Shown here: piece after piece, positions 27,159 through 35,847 of the stretch | Numbering within the stretch: the stretch's first letter is position 1 | Layout of the letters: every line of letters begins with the position of its first letter | Assembly: GCF_000328565.1 (NCBI RefSeq) | Contig: NC_019966.1 | Location: forward strand, 5,952,001-6,016,000 | Direction: 5' to 3' | Source: Mycobacterium sp. JS623 | Lineage (GTDB): Bacteria > Actinomycetota > Actinomycetes > Mycobacteriales > Mycobacteriaceae | DNA: 64,000 nt | Notes under the pieces: model-generated | Seen by the model: the letters and a program-made list of their open reading frames with translations, nothing else | Database searches by the model: none | Told to the model about the DNA's origin: nothing | Program-made: the position numbers and the translations under genes

Positions 27159-27794
27159 ATGACCGAGCCGGTGCTGGGCCGTTCCGCCCGTAAACGGCTG
27201 ACCATCCTGTCGGCGGGCCGTGATCTGTTTTTGAGCAACGGCTACCAGGGCACCAGCGTCGACCAGATCGCGGCATCGGCAGAGGTGTCCAAGCAGACGG
27301 TCTACAAGCACTTCGGGGACAAGCGCGAACTCTTGCTGAGCATCGTGAACGAGGCCTTGGACGGTGCCGTCACGCCGTTCGTCGACAGAATCGCGGCACT
27401 CGCGGACACCACCGACCTCGAAGCCGAGATGACCGCGCTGGCCGTCGACTATCTGCGAGCGGTGCTGCAGGAGCCCGTCGTTCAGCTGCGACGGCTCGTC
27501 GTCGGCGAGGCCAACCGGGTACCCGAGTTGGCCGAGCTCTATTACAACCAGGCGCCCGCCCGCACCCTCTCTGCCTTCGCCGACTGTTTCGCGGCGCTGC
27601 ATCGTCGTGGCCTGCTACACATACCTGAAACTGCCCTTGCTGCAGAGCATTTCGCGTTCCTGATCATCGGCCGATCGATTGATCAGGCCTTGTTCTACGG
27701 CGGGCCGCAGGTATTGGCGGCTATCGACGTCGAGCGCCATGTCCGTGCGGGCGTACGGGTATTTCTGGCCGCCTACCAGGCGCGCACGGGATAG
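27159..27794 (+). CDS. TetR/AcrR-family regulator
   Basis: A 211-residue TetR protein. The N-terminal HTH is in TSVDQIAASAEVSKQTVYKHFGDK (about residues 35-58). The C-terminal ligand domain resembles the TetR_C AcrR type (VVQLRRLVVGEANRVPELAELYY). The ATG at 27159 follows the strong ribosome site aaggagg. Identical repeats just upstream suggest autorepression and control of the divergent DUF998 gene. An AraC regulator starts nine bases after its stop and may be cotranscribed. Confidence 0.9.
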   Translation: MTEPVLGRSARKRLTILSAGRDLFLSNGYQGTSVDQIAASAEVSKQTVYKHFGDKRELLLSIVNEALDGAVTPFVDRIAALADTTDLEAEMTALAVDYLRAVLQEPVVQLRRLVVGEANRVPELAELYYNQAPARTLSAFADCFAALHRRGLLHIPETALAAEHFAFLIIGRSIDQALFYGGPQVLAAIDVERHVRAGVRVFLAAYQARTG

Positions 27795-27803
27795 GCTCCC
27801 GGC

Positions 27804-28763
27804 GTGGACGCCGTGGTCGGCCTGCTCGACGGTGTGCGAGCGCGAGGCGCATTCGTGTTGCGCATGATGATGGATCCACCGTGGTCGATGAGCATCAAGG
27901 ACGAGGCGCCGCTGACGCTTATCTGCCAGACGCACGGCCGCGCGGCGATCGTCGGCGGGAACAGCGGAACCCTCTGGCTCGGCCCCGGCGACATCGCGCT
28001 TACTCGGGGAACCGAGCACTACGTCTTCGCCGACGACCCCACTACGACACCAATGGTCGTCATTCACCCGGGCCAGCGCTGCACGACGTTGTCCGGCGAC
28101 GATCTGCGATTCGAGATGTCCCTTGGCGTGCGGACGTGGGGCAACAGCCCGTCGGGCGCCACGCGCTCGGTGATCTGCGCCTATGAGGGCCGCAGCGAGG
28201 TCAGCACGCGCCTACTCGAGGCATTGCCCCCGGTGCTGGCATTGCAGTCCGACGAATGGGAAACGCCGCTGGTAGATCTGCTCGCGGCAGAGGCAGCCCA
28301 CGAAGGGCCGGGGCAAGAGGCGTATCTCGACCGGCTGCTCGATCTCTTGCTGATCGCAGTGCTGCGCACGTGGTTCGACCGCGACGAGAACGCCCCGACC
28401 TGGTGGCACGCCGAACACGACCCTGTGGTCGGCCCGGCATTGAAGCTGATCTACAACAACCCCGGCCATCCCTGGACCGTCGCGAATCTGGCTGCGGCCG
28501 TTGGCAGTTCGCGTGCGGTATTCGCCAGCAGGTTCACCGAACAGGTCGGCGAACCCCCGATTGCCTTCCTGACCAATTGGCGGCTGGCGCTGGCCGCAGA
28601 CCTGTTGCGATCCAGCCAGTCGACCATCGCCGCCGTGGCGCGACAAGTCGGCTACAGCACTCCGTTCGCGTTGAGCAGCGCATTCAAGCGCGCTTACGGC
28701 GTCAGCCCCAACACTTATCGCGCCAACGCCGCCTACCCGGACGGCGCGGTCGAGGCGCTCTGA
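27804..28763 (+). CDS. AraC-family regulator with cupin domain
   Basis: A 319-residue regulator. The N-terminal AraC_binding_2/Cupin_6 domain covers about residues 5-185 (LWLGPGDIALTRGTEHYVF). Two HTH units of the AraC DNA-binding domain lie at about residues 215-310 (WTVANLAAAVGSSRAVFASRF and STIAAVARQVGYSTPFALSS). Such regulators often respond to small reactive or aromatic compounds. The 3' end overlaps the convergent antiporter gene by 31 bases. Target genes are not obvious; the upstream TetR gene may be in the same transcript. Confidence 0.87.
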   Translation: MDAVVGLLDGVRARGAFVLRMMMDPPWSMSIKDEAPLTLICQTHGRAAIVGGNSGTLWLGPGDIALTRGTEHYVFADDPTTTPMVVIHPGQRCTTLSGDDLRFEMSLGVRTWGNSPSGATRSVICAYEGRSEVSTRLLEALPPVLALQSDEWETPLVDLLAAEAAHEGPGQEAYLDRLLDLLLIAVLRTWFDRDENAPTWWHAEHDPVVGPALKLIYNNPGHPWTVANLAAAVGSSRAVFASRFTEQVGEPPIAFLTNWRLALAADLLRSSQSTIAAVARQVGYSTPFALSSAFKRAYGVSPNTYRANAAYPDGAVEAL

Positions 28764-29890
28764 CGGCGTGCCGCCAACACGCCGGCGATCGAGGTGGATG
28801 CCACGGTGACCAGGGCGCCCAGCATCAACGCAGACGGCTCACCGGCAGCCAGCAGGTGCTGTTCGGTGCCCAACGTCGCGGCGGCGACCGGGACCCCCAG
28901 CTGTGCCGCCGAGAGGACGGCGAGTGTGAGTGGCTGACCGAACAACCGGCCCACCCCGTGGGCGAGCAATGCACCCGCGCCGAGGCCGAACCCGAGCAGG
29001 ATCAACCAAGGGTGCTCCCCGAGTTCGCGGACTTGCAGTGATGCGCCGAGCCACACGAAGAACAGTGGGCCGAAGAACCCTTCGGTGATGCCGAACAGTT
29101 GACGTGCCAGCCGCCGTGGTTCACCGATCGCCGAAACCACCAGCCCCAGGGCGAAACCCGCCAGCATGATCGACACGTGCGTGGTCACCGCCAGTGCACA
29201 CAGCGCGAAAAGGATGATCAGGCTCAGCCGAAGTTCGAGCGCCAGTCGGTGTTTGCGCGAATAGCGGTGCAATCGTCGGCGCCAACCGCGGCGGGTTGCG
29301 ACGCGCAGCACGTAATACAACACCGCGGCGCAGCCAGCTATCGTCAGTGCGCCAAGCGCGGCCCGCCACGCCTGACCGGGATTGATCACCAAGGGCAGCA
29401 ACACGATCGAAGCCGCATCGGCAATGGCGATCTGCGTCGTCACCGACAGCACCGGCGGCCCATCCAGTCGCAGAGAGTCGATCACTGGCAGCGCCAGTGC
29501 CGCTGAAGACGACGCCATCAGCACGGCGTACACGGCCGCGTGTCCGGTGCCGAATGCCTCTGCAAGCACCACTGAAAGCACGGCCGCCACCGCTCCGACT
29601 ACCACCGCGCGAAGCAACGCCTTGGGGATCGATGACCGCAACGTCTTGTCCCGCACCGGGACATGCGTGCCGACGACGAACATCACCAATGCGAAGCCAA
29701 TGTTGGCCAGCAGCGTGAACGTCGGGTCGGTGTGGTCGACGATGCCGAATCCCGTCCGACCGACTACCAGCCCCGCGCCCAATTCGCCGATGATCACCGG
29801 AACATGGAAACGCGGCAGCGACGCCAGCAGCGGCCCGGCCATGCCGATCACCGCGAGCAGCGCCAGGGTGTCGAATCCGAAACCGGGCAT
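28733..29890 (-). CDS. Cation:proton antiporter, CPA2 type
   Basis: A 385-residue membrane protein with about 11-12 helices of the Na+/H+ exchanger (KefB/CPA2) family: HVPVIIGELGAGLVVGRTG near the N-terminus and SIMLAGFALGLVVSAIG and GASLQVREL later. No C-terminal TrkA-N/RCK domain is attached. The ATG at 29890 overlaps the upstream gene's TAA (TAATG), which decides the start over an in-frame ATG 24 bases earlier. Likely a monovalent cation or pH homeostasis transporter. Confidence 0.85.
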   Translation of the reverse strand: MPGFGFDTLALLAVIGMAGPLLASLPRFHVPVIIGELGAGLVVGRTGFGIVDHTDPTFTLLANIGFALVMFVVGTHVPVRDKTLRSSIPKALLRAVVVGAVAAVLSVVLAEAFGTGHAAVYAVLMASSSAALALPVIDSLRLDGPPVLSVTTQIAIADAASIVLLPLVINPGQAWRAALGALTIAGCAAVLYYVLRVATRRGWRRRLHRYSRKHRLALELRLSLIILFALCALAVTTHVSIMLAGFALGLVVSAIGEPRRLARQLFGITEGFFGPLFFVWLGASLQVRELGEHPWLILLGFGLGAGALLAHGVGRLFGQPLTLAVLSAAQLGVPVAAATLGTEQHLLAAGEPSALMLGALVTVASTSIAGVLAARRQSASTAPSG

Positions 29891-30264
29891 TACTGCCAGG
29901 ACACCAAATGGCAAGGGATGTCGGTATTTTCGTCGGTGAGATAGCTTGCACAGACTCGGTGGTAGCCGTCGGCGATCTGCAGCGGAAACCCGCCGACCGC
30001 GCTGCCACGTACCAACAGGATCGGCGAGAGCTTCTTGCCGTCGCTGATCTTGGCCAGGTCCGAGCGGACATGGGCATTCGTCTCCGGCAACAGCTTCAGG
30101 TCCGCCGCGCGCAAGATGTCCTTGGCCTTTCGAAATACCGGCTTCGCTGCCTTCAGCGACGCCACCGTGCCGTCGACCGAGTCGTTCTCCGCAAGCATGC
30201 TGAGGTAGGCCGCGGCCGCGTCGTAGTCATGCGTCTCGGGTTCATCCAGCCATTTCACCGCCAT
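29890..30264 (-). CDS. Conserved hypothetical protein, ParB-like pattern
   Basis: A 124-residue soluble protein. The stretch LSPILLVRGSAVGGFPLQIADGYHRVCASYL resembles the ParB/sulfiredoxin nuclease-like core, where a D-G-x-H-R motif follows a beta hairpin. It lacks a DNA-binding domain. Transcribed with, and overlapping by one base, the antiporter gene. No function assigned. Confidence 0.65.
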   Translation of the reverse strand: MAVKWLDEPETHDYDAAAAYLSMLAENDSVDGTVASLKAAKPVFRKAKDILRAADLKLLPETNAHVRSDLAKISDGKKLSPILLVRGSAVGGFPLQIADGYHRVCASYLTDENTDIPCHLVSWQ

Positions 30265-30426
30265 GGCCGGAGACGTTACTCAGCCCGACAACAACTTGCC
30301 ATCAAAAGTTTCCCGAACACGCTGCGGCAGCGAGATTCTGGCAACTGGCTGTGCAACGAGTCGACGCTGGTCCATGATGACAAGGTGTCGCGTTTTCAAC
30401 CGCGAAACGCAAAGGGGGAAAACAAA

Positions 30427-30720
30427 ATGCCCGTCGTGTTGATTCATCAGGGTCCGAGCTTGACCCGGGAGAAGTACGAAGAAATCGTGGGCAGACTGAC
30501 CGGTGGCAAGGGCCGACTGGAGTCTCCGTCCGATTGGCCTGTCCAAGGCCTGCTTCTGCACGTGGCGGGAGAGAGCCCGCAAGGATTCCGTGTGGTGGAT
30601 GTCTGGCAGTCAAAGGACGCCTGCAACCGGTTCGGCGAGGCCCTCGGGCCGATCTTGAGGGAGGTCGGCGTCGACGACCAGCCCGAGATCTATGAGGCAC
30701 ACACGTACGTGTCTGCCTAA
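30427..30720 (+). CDS. Small dimeric alpha/beta-barrel protein
   Basis: A 97-residue protein beginning MPVVLIHQGPSLTREKYEEI. The pattern of strand, helix, LLLHVAGESPQGFRVVDVWQSKDA and PEIYEAHTYV is that of ABM/ferredoxin-like monooxygenase relatives. The ATG is preceded by aaaggggg, a strong ribosome site. A longer in-frame opening upstream is antisense to the neighbouring gene and rejected. It converges on the carotenoid oxygenase gene with a four-base overlap. Function unknown. Confidence 0.75.
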   Translation: MPVVLIHQGPSLTREKYEEIVGRLTGGKGRLESPSDWPVQGLLLHVAGESPQGFRVVDVWQSKDACNRFGEALGPILREVGVDDQPEIYEAHTYVSA

Positions 30721-32048
30721 CCGCTGATCCAATTGCCGTGGAAGCCGTACGGAACGCGGTGCGGCAGCTTGATTCTGGCAACTGGTGGCGCGGTGAAGTC
30801 CGACGCGTCGATGATCACCAAGTCGCTGCCGTCGCGGCTGGGGTCATAGACATAGCCGAGGTACCAGCCGCTGCTCTCGTCGGCTGGTCCCGACGCCGAC
30901 GGCACGAACACCGCCTCTCCCGGGCCGCCCGGCGACTCCGCGGAGCCGAAGGCGTGCTCGACGGCGGCTCCGGTCGTCAGGTCGTAGCGGACAAGGCAGC
31001 CGTCGCCGACCGATACCGCGTAACGGGCAGGCAGGGTCGCCAGCCGGTCGTCGATGCGGGGGAACTCCACCGCGCGATCGTCGAGCTGACGTTCGGAGAC
31101 AGCGCCCGTCTGCAGATCGATCGTCCAGCTCCACAGCACTCCGTCGGCGTCGAAACCGCCGCTGTAACGCCATAGTTCCGGATAGCGAACCGCCTGCAGC
31201 ACAATCGAATTACCTCTGTCGTAGGCATTCGCGACGTGGAACACGTAGCACGGATCGATATCGAACCACCGGATCGGCCCGAACGGGTCATCGCGCCGCA
31301 TGACGCCGAACCGCGCGCCGTAGTCGTCGCTCCACCGGTAAGGCATGTCGCCTTCACCCTTCATCGCCACGTCGAGGTTGAACACGATCGGCAGATCCAT
31401 GAAGATGACGTGCTCGGCGGTCAGCGCGAAGTCATGCATCATGGTGTGCGCCTTGGTGTCCAGCGGCCGGTTGATCGTCAGCGCGCCATTGGCGTCGGCC
31501 CGGTGATAGGTGACGTAGGGCTCGAAGATGCTGCCGTAGCCGAAGAAATGCAGCTCTCCCGTCGTCGGGCAGATCTTCGGGTGCGCAGTCATCGAGTCGA
31601 CCAGCTTGCCGCCGAAATCGTAGGGGCCCAACGTCTCCAGTTCGTTGGAGATCACGTACGGTAGCGACGTCTCGACGAGCGCCAGCGTCTTGCCCGCATG
31701 GTTGACGACGTGGGTGTTCGCGACGCTCGCCCGCAGGTTGCGGCTGCCATCGGCGTTGTAGAGCGGAAAGTCCTGTTCGAAGCTGTCCGTGCGCACCCAT
31801 CTGTTGCGGTACCAGGCGGCTCGGCCGCCCTCGATGCGGACACCGTGGATCATGCCGTCGCCGGTGAACCAGTGCGCAGTCGCCTGCCGCGGGTTCGGCC
31901 CGTTGCGCAGGTACCAGCCGTCGAGTTCGGCAGGGATGGCGCCCTCGACGGGCAGGTCGAACGCGGTCAACTCGTCGGTCACCGGCGCGTAGTTGTCGCG
32001 CTGAAAGTAGTCGCCGGTCCCGAACAGGGTGGAGGCCGTATCAGTCAT
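30717..32048 (-). CDS. Carotenoid cleavage oxygenase family protein
   Basis: A 443-residue Fe(II) dioxygenase of the RPE65/carotenoid oxygenase family. The seven-bladed propeller's four iron-binding histidines are visible in TAHPKICPTTGELHFFGY, MMHDFALTAEH, CYVFHVANAYD and PYGFHGNW (the last at the C-terminus). Members cleave carotenoids, apocarotenoids or stilbenes such as lignostilbene; an Rv0654-type carotenoid cleaver is the closest mycobacterial type I recall. Divergent from a PadR regulator, with inverted repeats in the 145-base gap. Confidence 0.9.
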   Translation of the reverse strand: MTDTASTLFGTGDYFQRDNYAPVTDELTAFDLPVEGAIPAELDGWYLRNGPNPRQATAHWFTGDGMIHGVRIEGGRAAWYRNRWVRTDSFEQDFPLYNADGSRNLRASVANTHVVNHAGKTLALVETSLPYVISNELETLGPYDFGGKLVDSMTAHPKICPTTGELHFFGYGSIFEPYVTYHRADANGALTINRPLDTKAHTMMHDFALTAEHVIFMDLPIVFNLDVAMKGEGDMPYRWSDDYGARFGVMRRDDPFGPIRWFDIDPCYVFHVANAYDRGNSIVLQAVRYPELWRYSGGFDADGVLWSWTIDLQTGAVSERQLDDRAVEFPRIDDRLATLPARYAVSVGDGCLVRYDLTTGAAVEHAFGSAESPGGPGEAVFVPSASGPADESSGWYLGYVYDPSRDGSDLVIIDASDFTAPPVARIKLPHRVPYGFHGNWISG

Positions 32049-32067
32049 AGGTCAAACATGACATGCG

Positions 32068-32097
32068 GGGTCGTCGTATCGCGAGTTGCGACGACCC
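32068..32097. promoter_or_regulatory. Inverted repeat upstream of carotenoid oxygenase
   Basis: gggtcgtcg and cgacgaccc form a perfect 9-bp inverted repeat around a 12-base spacer. It lies 20 bases upstream of the oxygenase start codon and may be an operator or leader hairpin. Confidence 0.5.
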
Positions 32098-32127
32098 TGC
32101 CACTCAGACGTTGCATCGCGATAGGTT

Positions 32128-32150
32128 CCGATATATCGTCAACGTATCGG
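32128..32150. promoter_or_regulatory. Putative PadR operator
   Basis: ccgata and tatcgg are inverted around 11 bases, and the left half is itself part of the perfect palindrome cgatatatcg (32129-32138). AT-rich tata-type dyads are typical PadR sites. It sits 44 bases before the padR start. Confidence 0.55.
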
Positions 32151-32193
32151 TAGCGCATGGGGCGCTTCCATCACAAACGTAAGGAACCACCAC

Positions 32194-32916
32194 ATGACCA
32201 ACCCATTCACTCCACCTCCCGGCCCGTTCGGCTTCGGCTTTGGCCCCGGGGATCGGCGCGCGTTTCATCAGCAGGGCCGGCAAGCCCGACGCGAGTTCCG
32301 CGACCACCTTCGCGACCATCTGCGCGAGCACGACGCAGGCCCCGACTTTCAGGCCGGCTTTGGCCCAGGACGCGCCTTCGGCCCGGGCCGCGGCTTCGAG
32401 TTCGGCTTCGATCCGCGCGGCGGTTTCGGCTTCGGTGGCCCCGGCGGTCCGTTCGGTCGTCGCGGTAGCGGCCGGGGACGCGGCAAGCGCGGCGATGTCC
32501 GCGCTGCCATCCTCAAGCTGCTGGCCGAGCGGCCGATGCACGGCTACGAGATGATCCAGGAGATCGGTGAACGCAGCCAAAACCTGTGGCGCCCCAGCCC
32601 CGGCTCGGTCTACCCGACGCTGCAGCTGCTGGTCGACGAAGGACTCATCGCCGGTGCCGAAAGTGAAGGCAGCAAAAAGCTTTTCGAGCTGACCGACGAA
32701 GGTCGCGCCGCAGCAGAAAAAGTCGAGACTGCGCCTTGGGACGAGATCACCGAGGGTGCGGAGCCCGGACACGTGAATCTGCGCGCCGCGATCGGCCAAC
32801 TGATGGGCGCCGTCGCACAGTCGGCACACACCGCTAACGAGGAGCAGCAGGAGCGCATTGTCGACATCGTCAACAATGCCCGCCGCGAGATCTACGGCAT
32901 CCTCGGCGAAGGCTGA
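32194..32916 (+). CDS. PadR-family regulator with Gly/Phe-rich N-terminus
   Basis: A 240-residue protein. Residues 100-185 form the PadR winged helix (ILKLLAERPMHGYEMIQEIG, PSPGSVYPTLQLLVDEGLI, LFELTDEGR), and a C-terminal helix for dimerisation follows. The first ~98 residues are unusual: low-complexity GFGFGPG and FGFGGPGG segments ending in the basic GRGRGKRG. The start (MTNPFTPPPG) has aagga upstream. It probably represses itself and the divergent carotenoid oxygenase. An aldo/keto reductase follows after 49 bases. Confidence 0.88.
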   Translation: MTNPFTPPPGPFGFGFGPGDRRAFHQQGRQARREFRDHLRDHLREHDAGPDFQAGFGPGRAFGPGRGFEFGFDPRGGFGFGGPGGPFGRRGSGRGRGKRGDVRAAILKLLAERPMHGYEMIQEIGERSQNLWRPSPGSVYPTLQLLVDEGLIAGAESEGSKKLFELTDEGRAAAEKVETAPWDEITEGAEPGHVNLRAAIGQLMGAVAQSAHTANEEQQERIVDIVNNARREIYGILGEG

Positions 32917-32965
32917 CCAGTCAACTGGGGGAATAAGTCCGGCGGGAGTGGTGTACGCATTCACT

Positions 32966-33841
32966 ATGCAAACCTTCCCGCTGGGCTCATTCCATGTCGG
33001 CCGCGTCGGCTTCGGCGCCATGCAGTTACCCGGGCCGGGTGTTTTCGGCCCGCCGCGCGACCACGCCCAGGCCATCGCGGTCCTGCGGCGGGCAATCGAG
33101 TTGGGCATCAACCACATCGACACTGCGCAGTTCTATGGCCCGAACGTCGCCAACGAACTGATCCGCGAAGCGCTGCATCCTTATCCGAAAGAGCTGGCCC
33201 TGGTGAGCAAGGTGGGTGCCCGCCGCGACGACGACGCCGGGGCATGGCTGCCCGCCCAGCAACCCGACGAGCTGCGGGCCGACATCGAAGAGAACCTGCA
33301 GACACTGGGCGTCGACCGGCTCGCCGCGGTCAACCTGCGCATCCACGCCGGTGACCCCACTTCGGTCGGCCCGGTCGACCGCGAGTTGTTCGACCGCCAG
33401 CTGACCACGATGATCAAGGCCCGCGACGAAGGCCTGATCGGAGGAATCGGGTTGAGCAGCATCGGTTCCGAGCATCTGCAGATCGCGCTCGACCGCACCG
33501 AAATCGTCTGCGTGCAAAACGCCTATAACCTCGTCGACCGAACCTCGCAGCCGGTCCTCGACACCTGTCTCGAACGCGGCATCGCGTTCGTGCCGTTCTT
33601 CCCGCTCGGCTCGGCATTCACGCCGGACAATCCGGTGCTCGGTCATCCCGCTGTGCAGAGCGAGGCGTCGAAGCTCGGTCGCACGCCTGCCCAGATCGCG
33701 CTCGCCTGGACACTGTCGGTGGCGCCCAATGTGTTACTGATTCCGGGCACGTCATCAGTACTCCATCTCGAGGAGAACACCGCCGTCGCCGACATCGAGT
33801 TGGACGAGGACACCAAGAGGCAACTCGACGACGCGGCATAG
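32966..33841 (+). CDS. Aldo/keto reductase
   Basis: A 291-residue NADPH-dependent TIM-barrel reductase. The catalytic tetrad region is present: INHIDTAQFYGP (Asp and Tyr), LALVSKVG (Lys); the usual catalytic His position reads NLRIHAGD. The C-terminal nucleotide site IPGTSSVLHLEENTA is clear. Start ATG at 32966; alternative upstream starts overlap the padR end without conserved sequence. Substrate unknown; could act with the padR/oxygenase group on aldehydes, for example apocarotenals, but this is only positional inference. Confidence 0.85.
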   Translation: MQTFPLGSFHVGRVGFGAMQLPGPGVFGPPRDHAQAIAVLRRAIELGINHIDTAQFYGPNVANELIREALHPYPKELALVSKVGARRDDDAGAWLPAQQPDELRADIEENLQTLGVDRLAAVNLRIHAGDPTSVGPVDRELFDRQLTTMIKARDEGLIGGIGLSSIGSEHLQIALDRTEIVCVQNAYNLVDRTSQPVLDTCLERGIAFVPFFPLGSAFTPDNPVLGHPAVQSEASKLGRTPAQIALAWTLSVAPNVLLIPGTSSVLHLEENTAVADIELDEDTKRQLDDAA

Positions 33842-33970
33842 ATCACATTCCTGGGACGGGGAATACCCGGATGCGCGCCGCTGCTGAATCAGCCTGTCGA
33901 ACAACATCAGTTCGACACAGCTTAGCTAACACAACTTGTTATTAATGCCGCGGACGGAGTTGAACAGACG

Positions 33971-34228
33971 ATGAAACCCGCAAAGTTCTTTGCGACACTG
34001 GCAGTCGCCGGAGGCCTCGCCGCCGGGGCGGTCGGATTGGGTGCCGGCATCGCCAGCGCCGACCCGGGCTATCGGTATGGCAACGGCAACGGGCACGGCT
34101 GGCACGGCGACGACCATGGTTGGCGCGGCTGGGACGGTCGCGGCTGGGGCGGCGATCCGGTACCCGGCGGCTGGAACGGTGGTTGGGAACCCTGGGGCGG
34201 GGTCTGCGTTTTCGGCGCCTGCATCTAG
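33971..34228 (+). CDS. Secreted Gly/Trp/His-rich small protein
   Basis: An 85-residue precursor with a clear Sec signal peptide (MKPAKFFATLAVAGGLAAGA...) ending in ASA. The mature ~55 residues are dominated by Gly, Trp, His and Asp (HGWHGDDHGWRGWDGRGWGG) and end with two cysteines in VCVFGACI. No known domain. Preceded by a 129-base gap that must hold its own promoter, and followed by a hairpin terminator, so it is probably monocistronic. Confidence 0.75.
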   Translation: MKPAKFFATLAVAGGLAAGAVGLGAGIASADPGYRYGNGNGHGWHGDDHGWRGWDGRGWGGDPVPGGWNGGWEPWGGVCVFGACI

Positions 34229-34241
34229 ACCGCAGCGATCA

Positions 34242-34281
34242 GTGCACGATTTTCGACGGTGAAGCGCCGATTTTCGTGCAC
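34242..34281. terminator. Hairpin between convergent genes
   Basis: gtgcacga and tcgtgcac pair perfectly, and inner ttttcg-type bases are partly self-complementary. It lies between the secreted protein and glpK stops and probably terminates both. Confidence 0.6.
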
Positions 34282-34284
34282 TAA

Positions 34285-35802
34285 TCAGTCGACGTCGACC
34301 CAGTCCAATGTCCGCTGCACGGCTTTCTGCCATCCGGCGTAACCGGAGTTGCGCTGGTCTTCGGTCCACGCGGGCGACCAGCGCTTGTCCTCCTGCCAGT
34401 TCGCGCGAAGGTCGTCGGGGTTTTCCCAGAATCCCACCGCCAGGCCTGCCGCGTATGCCGCGCCCAGCGCCGTCGTCTCGGCGACGACAGGCTTGACCAC
34501 GTCGACGCCGAGCACGTCGGCCTGAATCTGCATGCAGAGATCGTTGGCGGTGATACCTCCGTCGACCTTCAAAACTTCAAGGTGCACACCGGAATCGGCC
34601 TCCATCGCGTCGACCACGTCGCGGCTCTGGTAGCAGATCGCCTCCAAAGTCGCGCGTGCCAGATGTGCATTGGTGTTAAAGCGCGACAGGCCGACGATGG
34701 CGCCTCGCGCATCCGAACGCCAGTACGGTGCAAACAATCCCGAGAACGCAGGGACGAAGTACACGCCACCGTTGTCTTCGACCTGGCGGGCCAGCGCCTC
34801 ACTCTGCGCGGCGCCACTGATGATGCCCAACTGGTCGCGCAGCCACTGCACCGCTGAGCCGGTGACCGCGATCGAACCCTCCAGTGCGTAAACGGGTTTG
34901 GCGTCGCCGAACTGATAGCAGACCGTGGTCAGTAGCCCGTTCTCGGAACGAACAATCTTTTCACCGGTGTTGATCAGCAGGAAATTGCCTGTGCCGTAGG
35001 TGTTTTTGGCCTCGCCGGCGTCCAGACACACCTGCCCGACCATCGCGGCCTGCTGATCGCCGAGGATTCCGGTGATCGGGACATGCCCGCCGACTGGGCC
35101 GTCATCGCGGGTGATGCCGTACGACTCGGGAAACGACGACGGCTTGATTTCGGGCAGCATCTGCCGCGGAATCCCGAAGAAGGACAGCAGCTCGTCGTCC
35201 CAGTCGAGCGTCTCCAGATTCATCAGCATGGTCCGGCTGGCGTTCGTCACGTCGGTGACGTGGACGCCGCCACGCGGGCCGCCGGTCAGATTCCACAGCA
35301 CCCAGGTGTCCGGGGTGCCGAACAGCACGTCACCCTCCTCAGCATCGGCGCGCACACCGTCGACGTTCTCCAGAATCCATTGCACCTTGCCCGCCGAGAA
35401 ATACGTGGCGGGCGGCAGGCCGGCCTTGCGCCGGATCACGTCGCCGCGGCCGTCGCGGTCGAGCGCGGAGGCAATGCGGTCGGTGCGGGTGTCCTGCCAG
35501 ACGATCGCGTTGTGATACGGCCGCCCGGTGCGACGGTTCCATACCAGCGCGGTTTCGCGCTGGTTGGTGATGCCCAGCGCGGCCAGGTCGGTCACCGACA
35601 GCTTCGTTCTGTTCAGGGCCGACTGGATCACCGAGGCGGTGCGTTCCCAGATCTCCACCGGGTTGTGCTCGACCCAGCCGGCCTTCGGCAGGATCTGTTC
35701 GTGTTCGAGCTGGTGGCGCCCCACCTCAGCGCCGTCGTGGTCGAAAATCATGCACCTTGTGCTGGTGGTGCCCTGGTCCACGGCCGCTACGAACTCTGCC
35801 AC
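34285..35802 (-). CDS. glpK: Glycerol kinase
   Basis: A 505-residue FGGY-family kinase, ATP + glycerol to glycerol-3-phosphate. Hallmarks are VDQGTTSTR (phosphate loop), [70 protein letters not shown] and [17 protein letters not shown]. The GTG at 35802, with ggaggga upstream, gives the usual GlpK length; the frame stays open for another 220 codons upstream but that part is antisense to a methyltransferase gene. Position matches Rv3696c. No glpF or glpD lies adjacent. Confidence 0.95.
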   Translation of the reverse strand: MAEFVAAVDQGTTSTRCMIFDHDGAEVGRHQLEHEQILPKAGWVEHNPVEIWERTASVIQSALNRTKLSVTDLAALGITNQRETALVWNRRTGRPYHNAIVWQDTRTDRIASALDRDGRGDVIRRKAGLPPATYFSAGKVQWILENVDGVRADAEEGDVLFGTPDTWVLWNLTGGPRGGVHVTDVTNASRTMLMNLETLDWDDELLSFFGIPRQMLPEIKPSSFPESYGITRDDGPVGGHVPITGILGDQQAAMVGQVCLDAGEAKNTYGTGNFLLINTGEKIVRSENGLLTTVCYQFGDAKPVYALEGSIAVTGSAVQWLRDQLGIISGAAQSEALARQVEDNGGVYFVPAFSGLFAPYWRSDARGAIVGLSRFNTNAHLARATLEAICYQSRDVVDAMEADSGVHLEVLKVDGGITANDLCMQIQADVLGVDVVKPVVAETTALGAAYAAGLAVGFWENPDDLRANWQEDKRWSPAWTEDQRNSGYAGWQKAVQRTLDWVDVD

Positions 35803-35847
35803 GCGCGCTCCCTCCGAGGTCTGCTCCAATCGACCATCATGGTCTAC

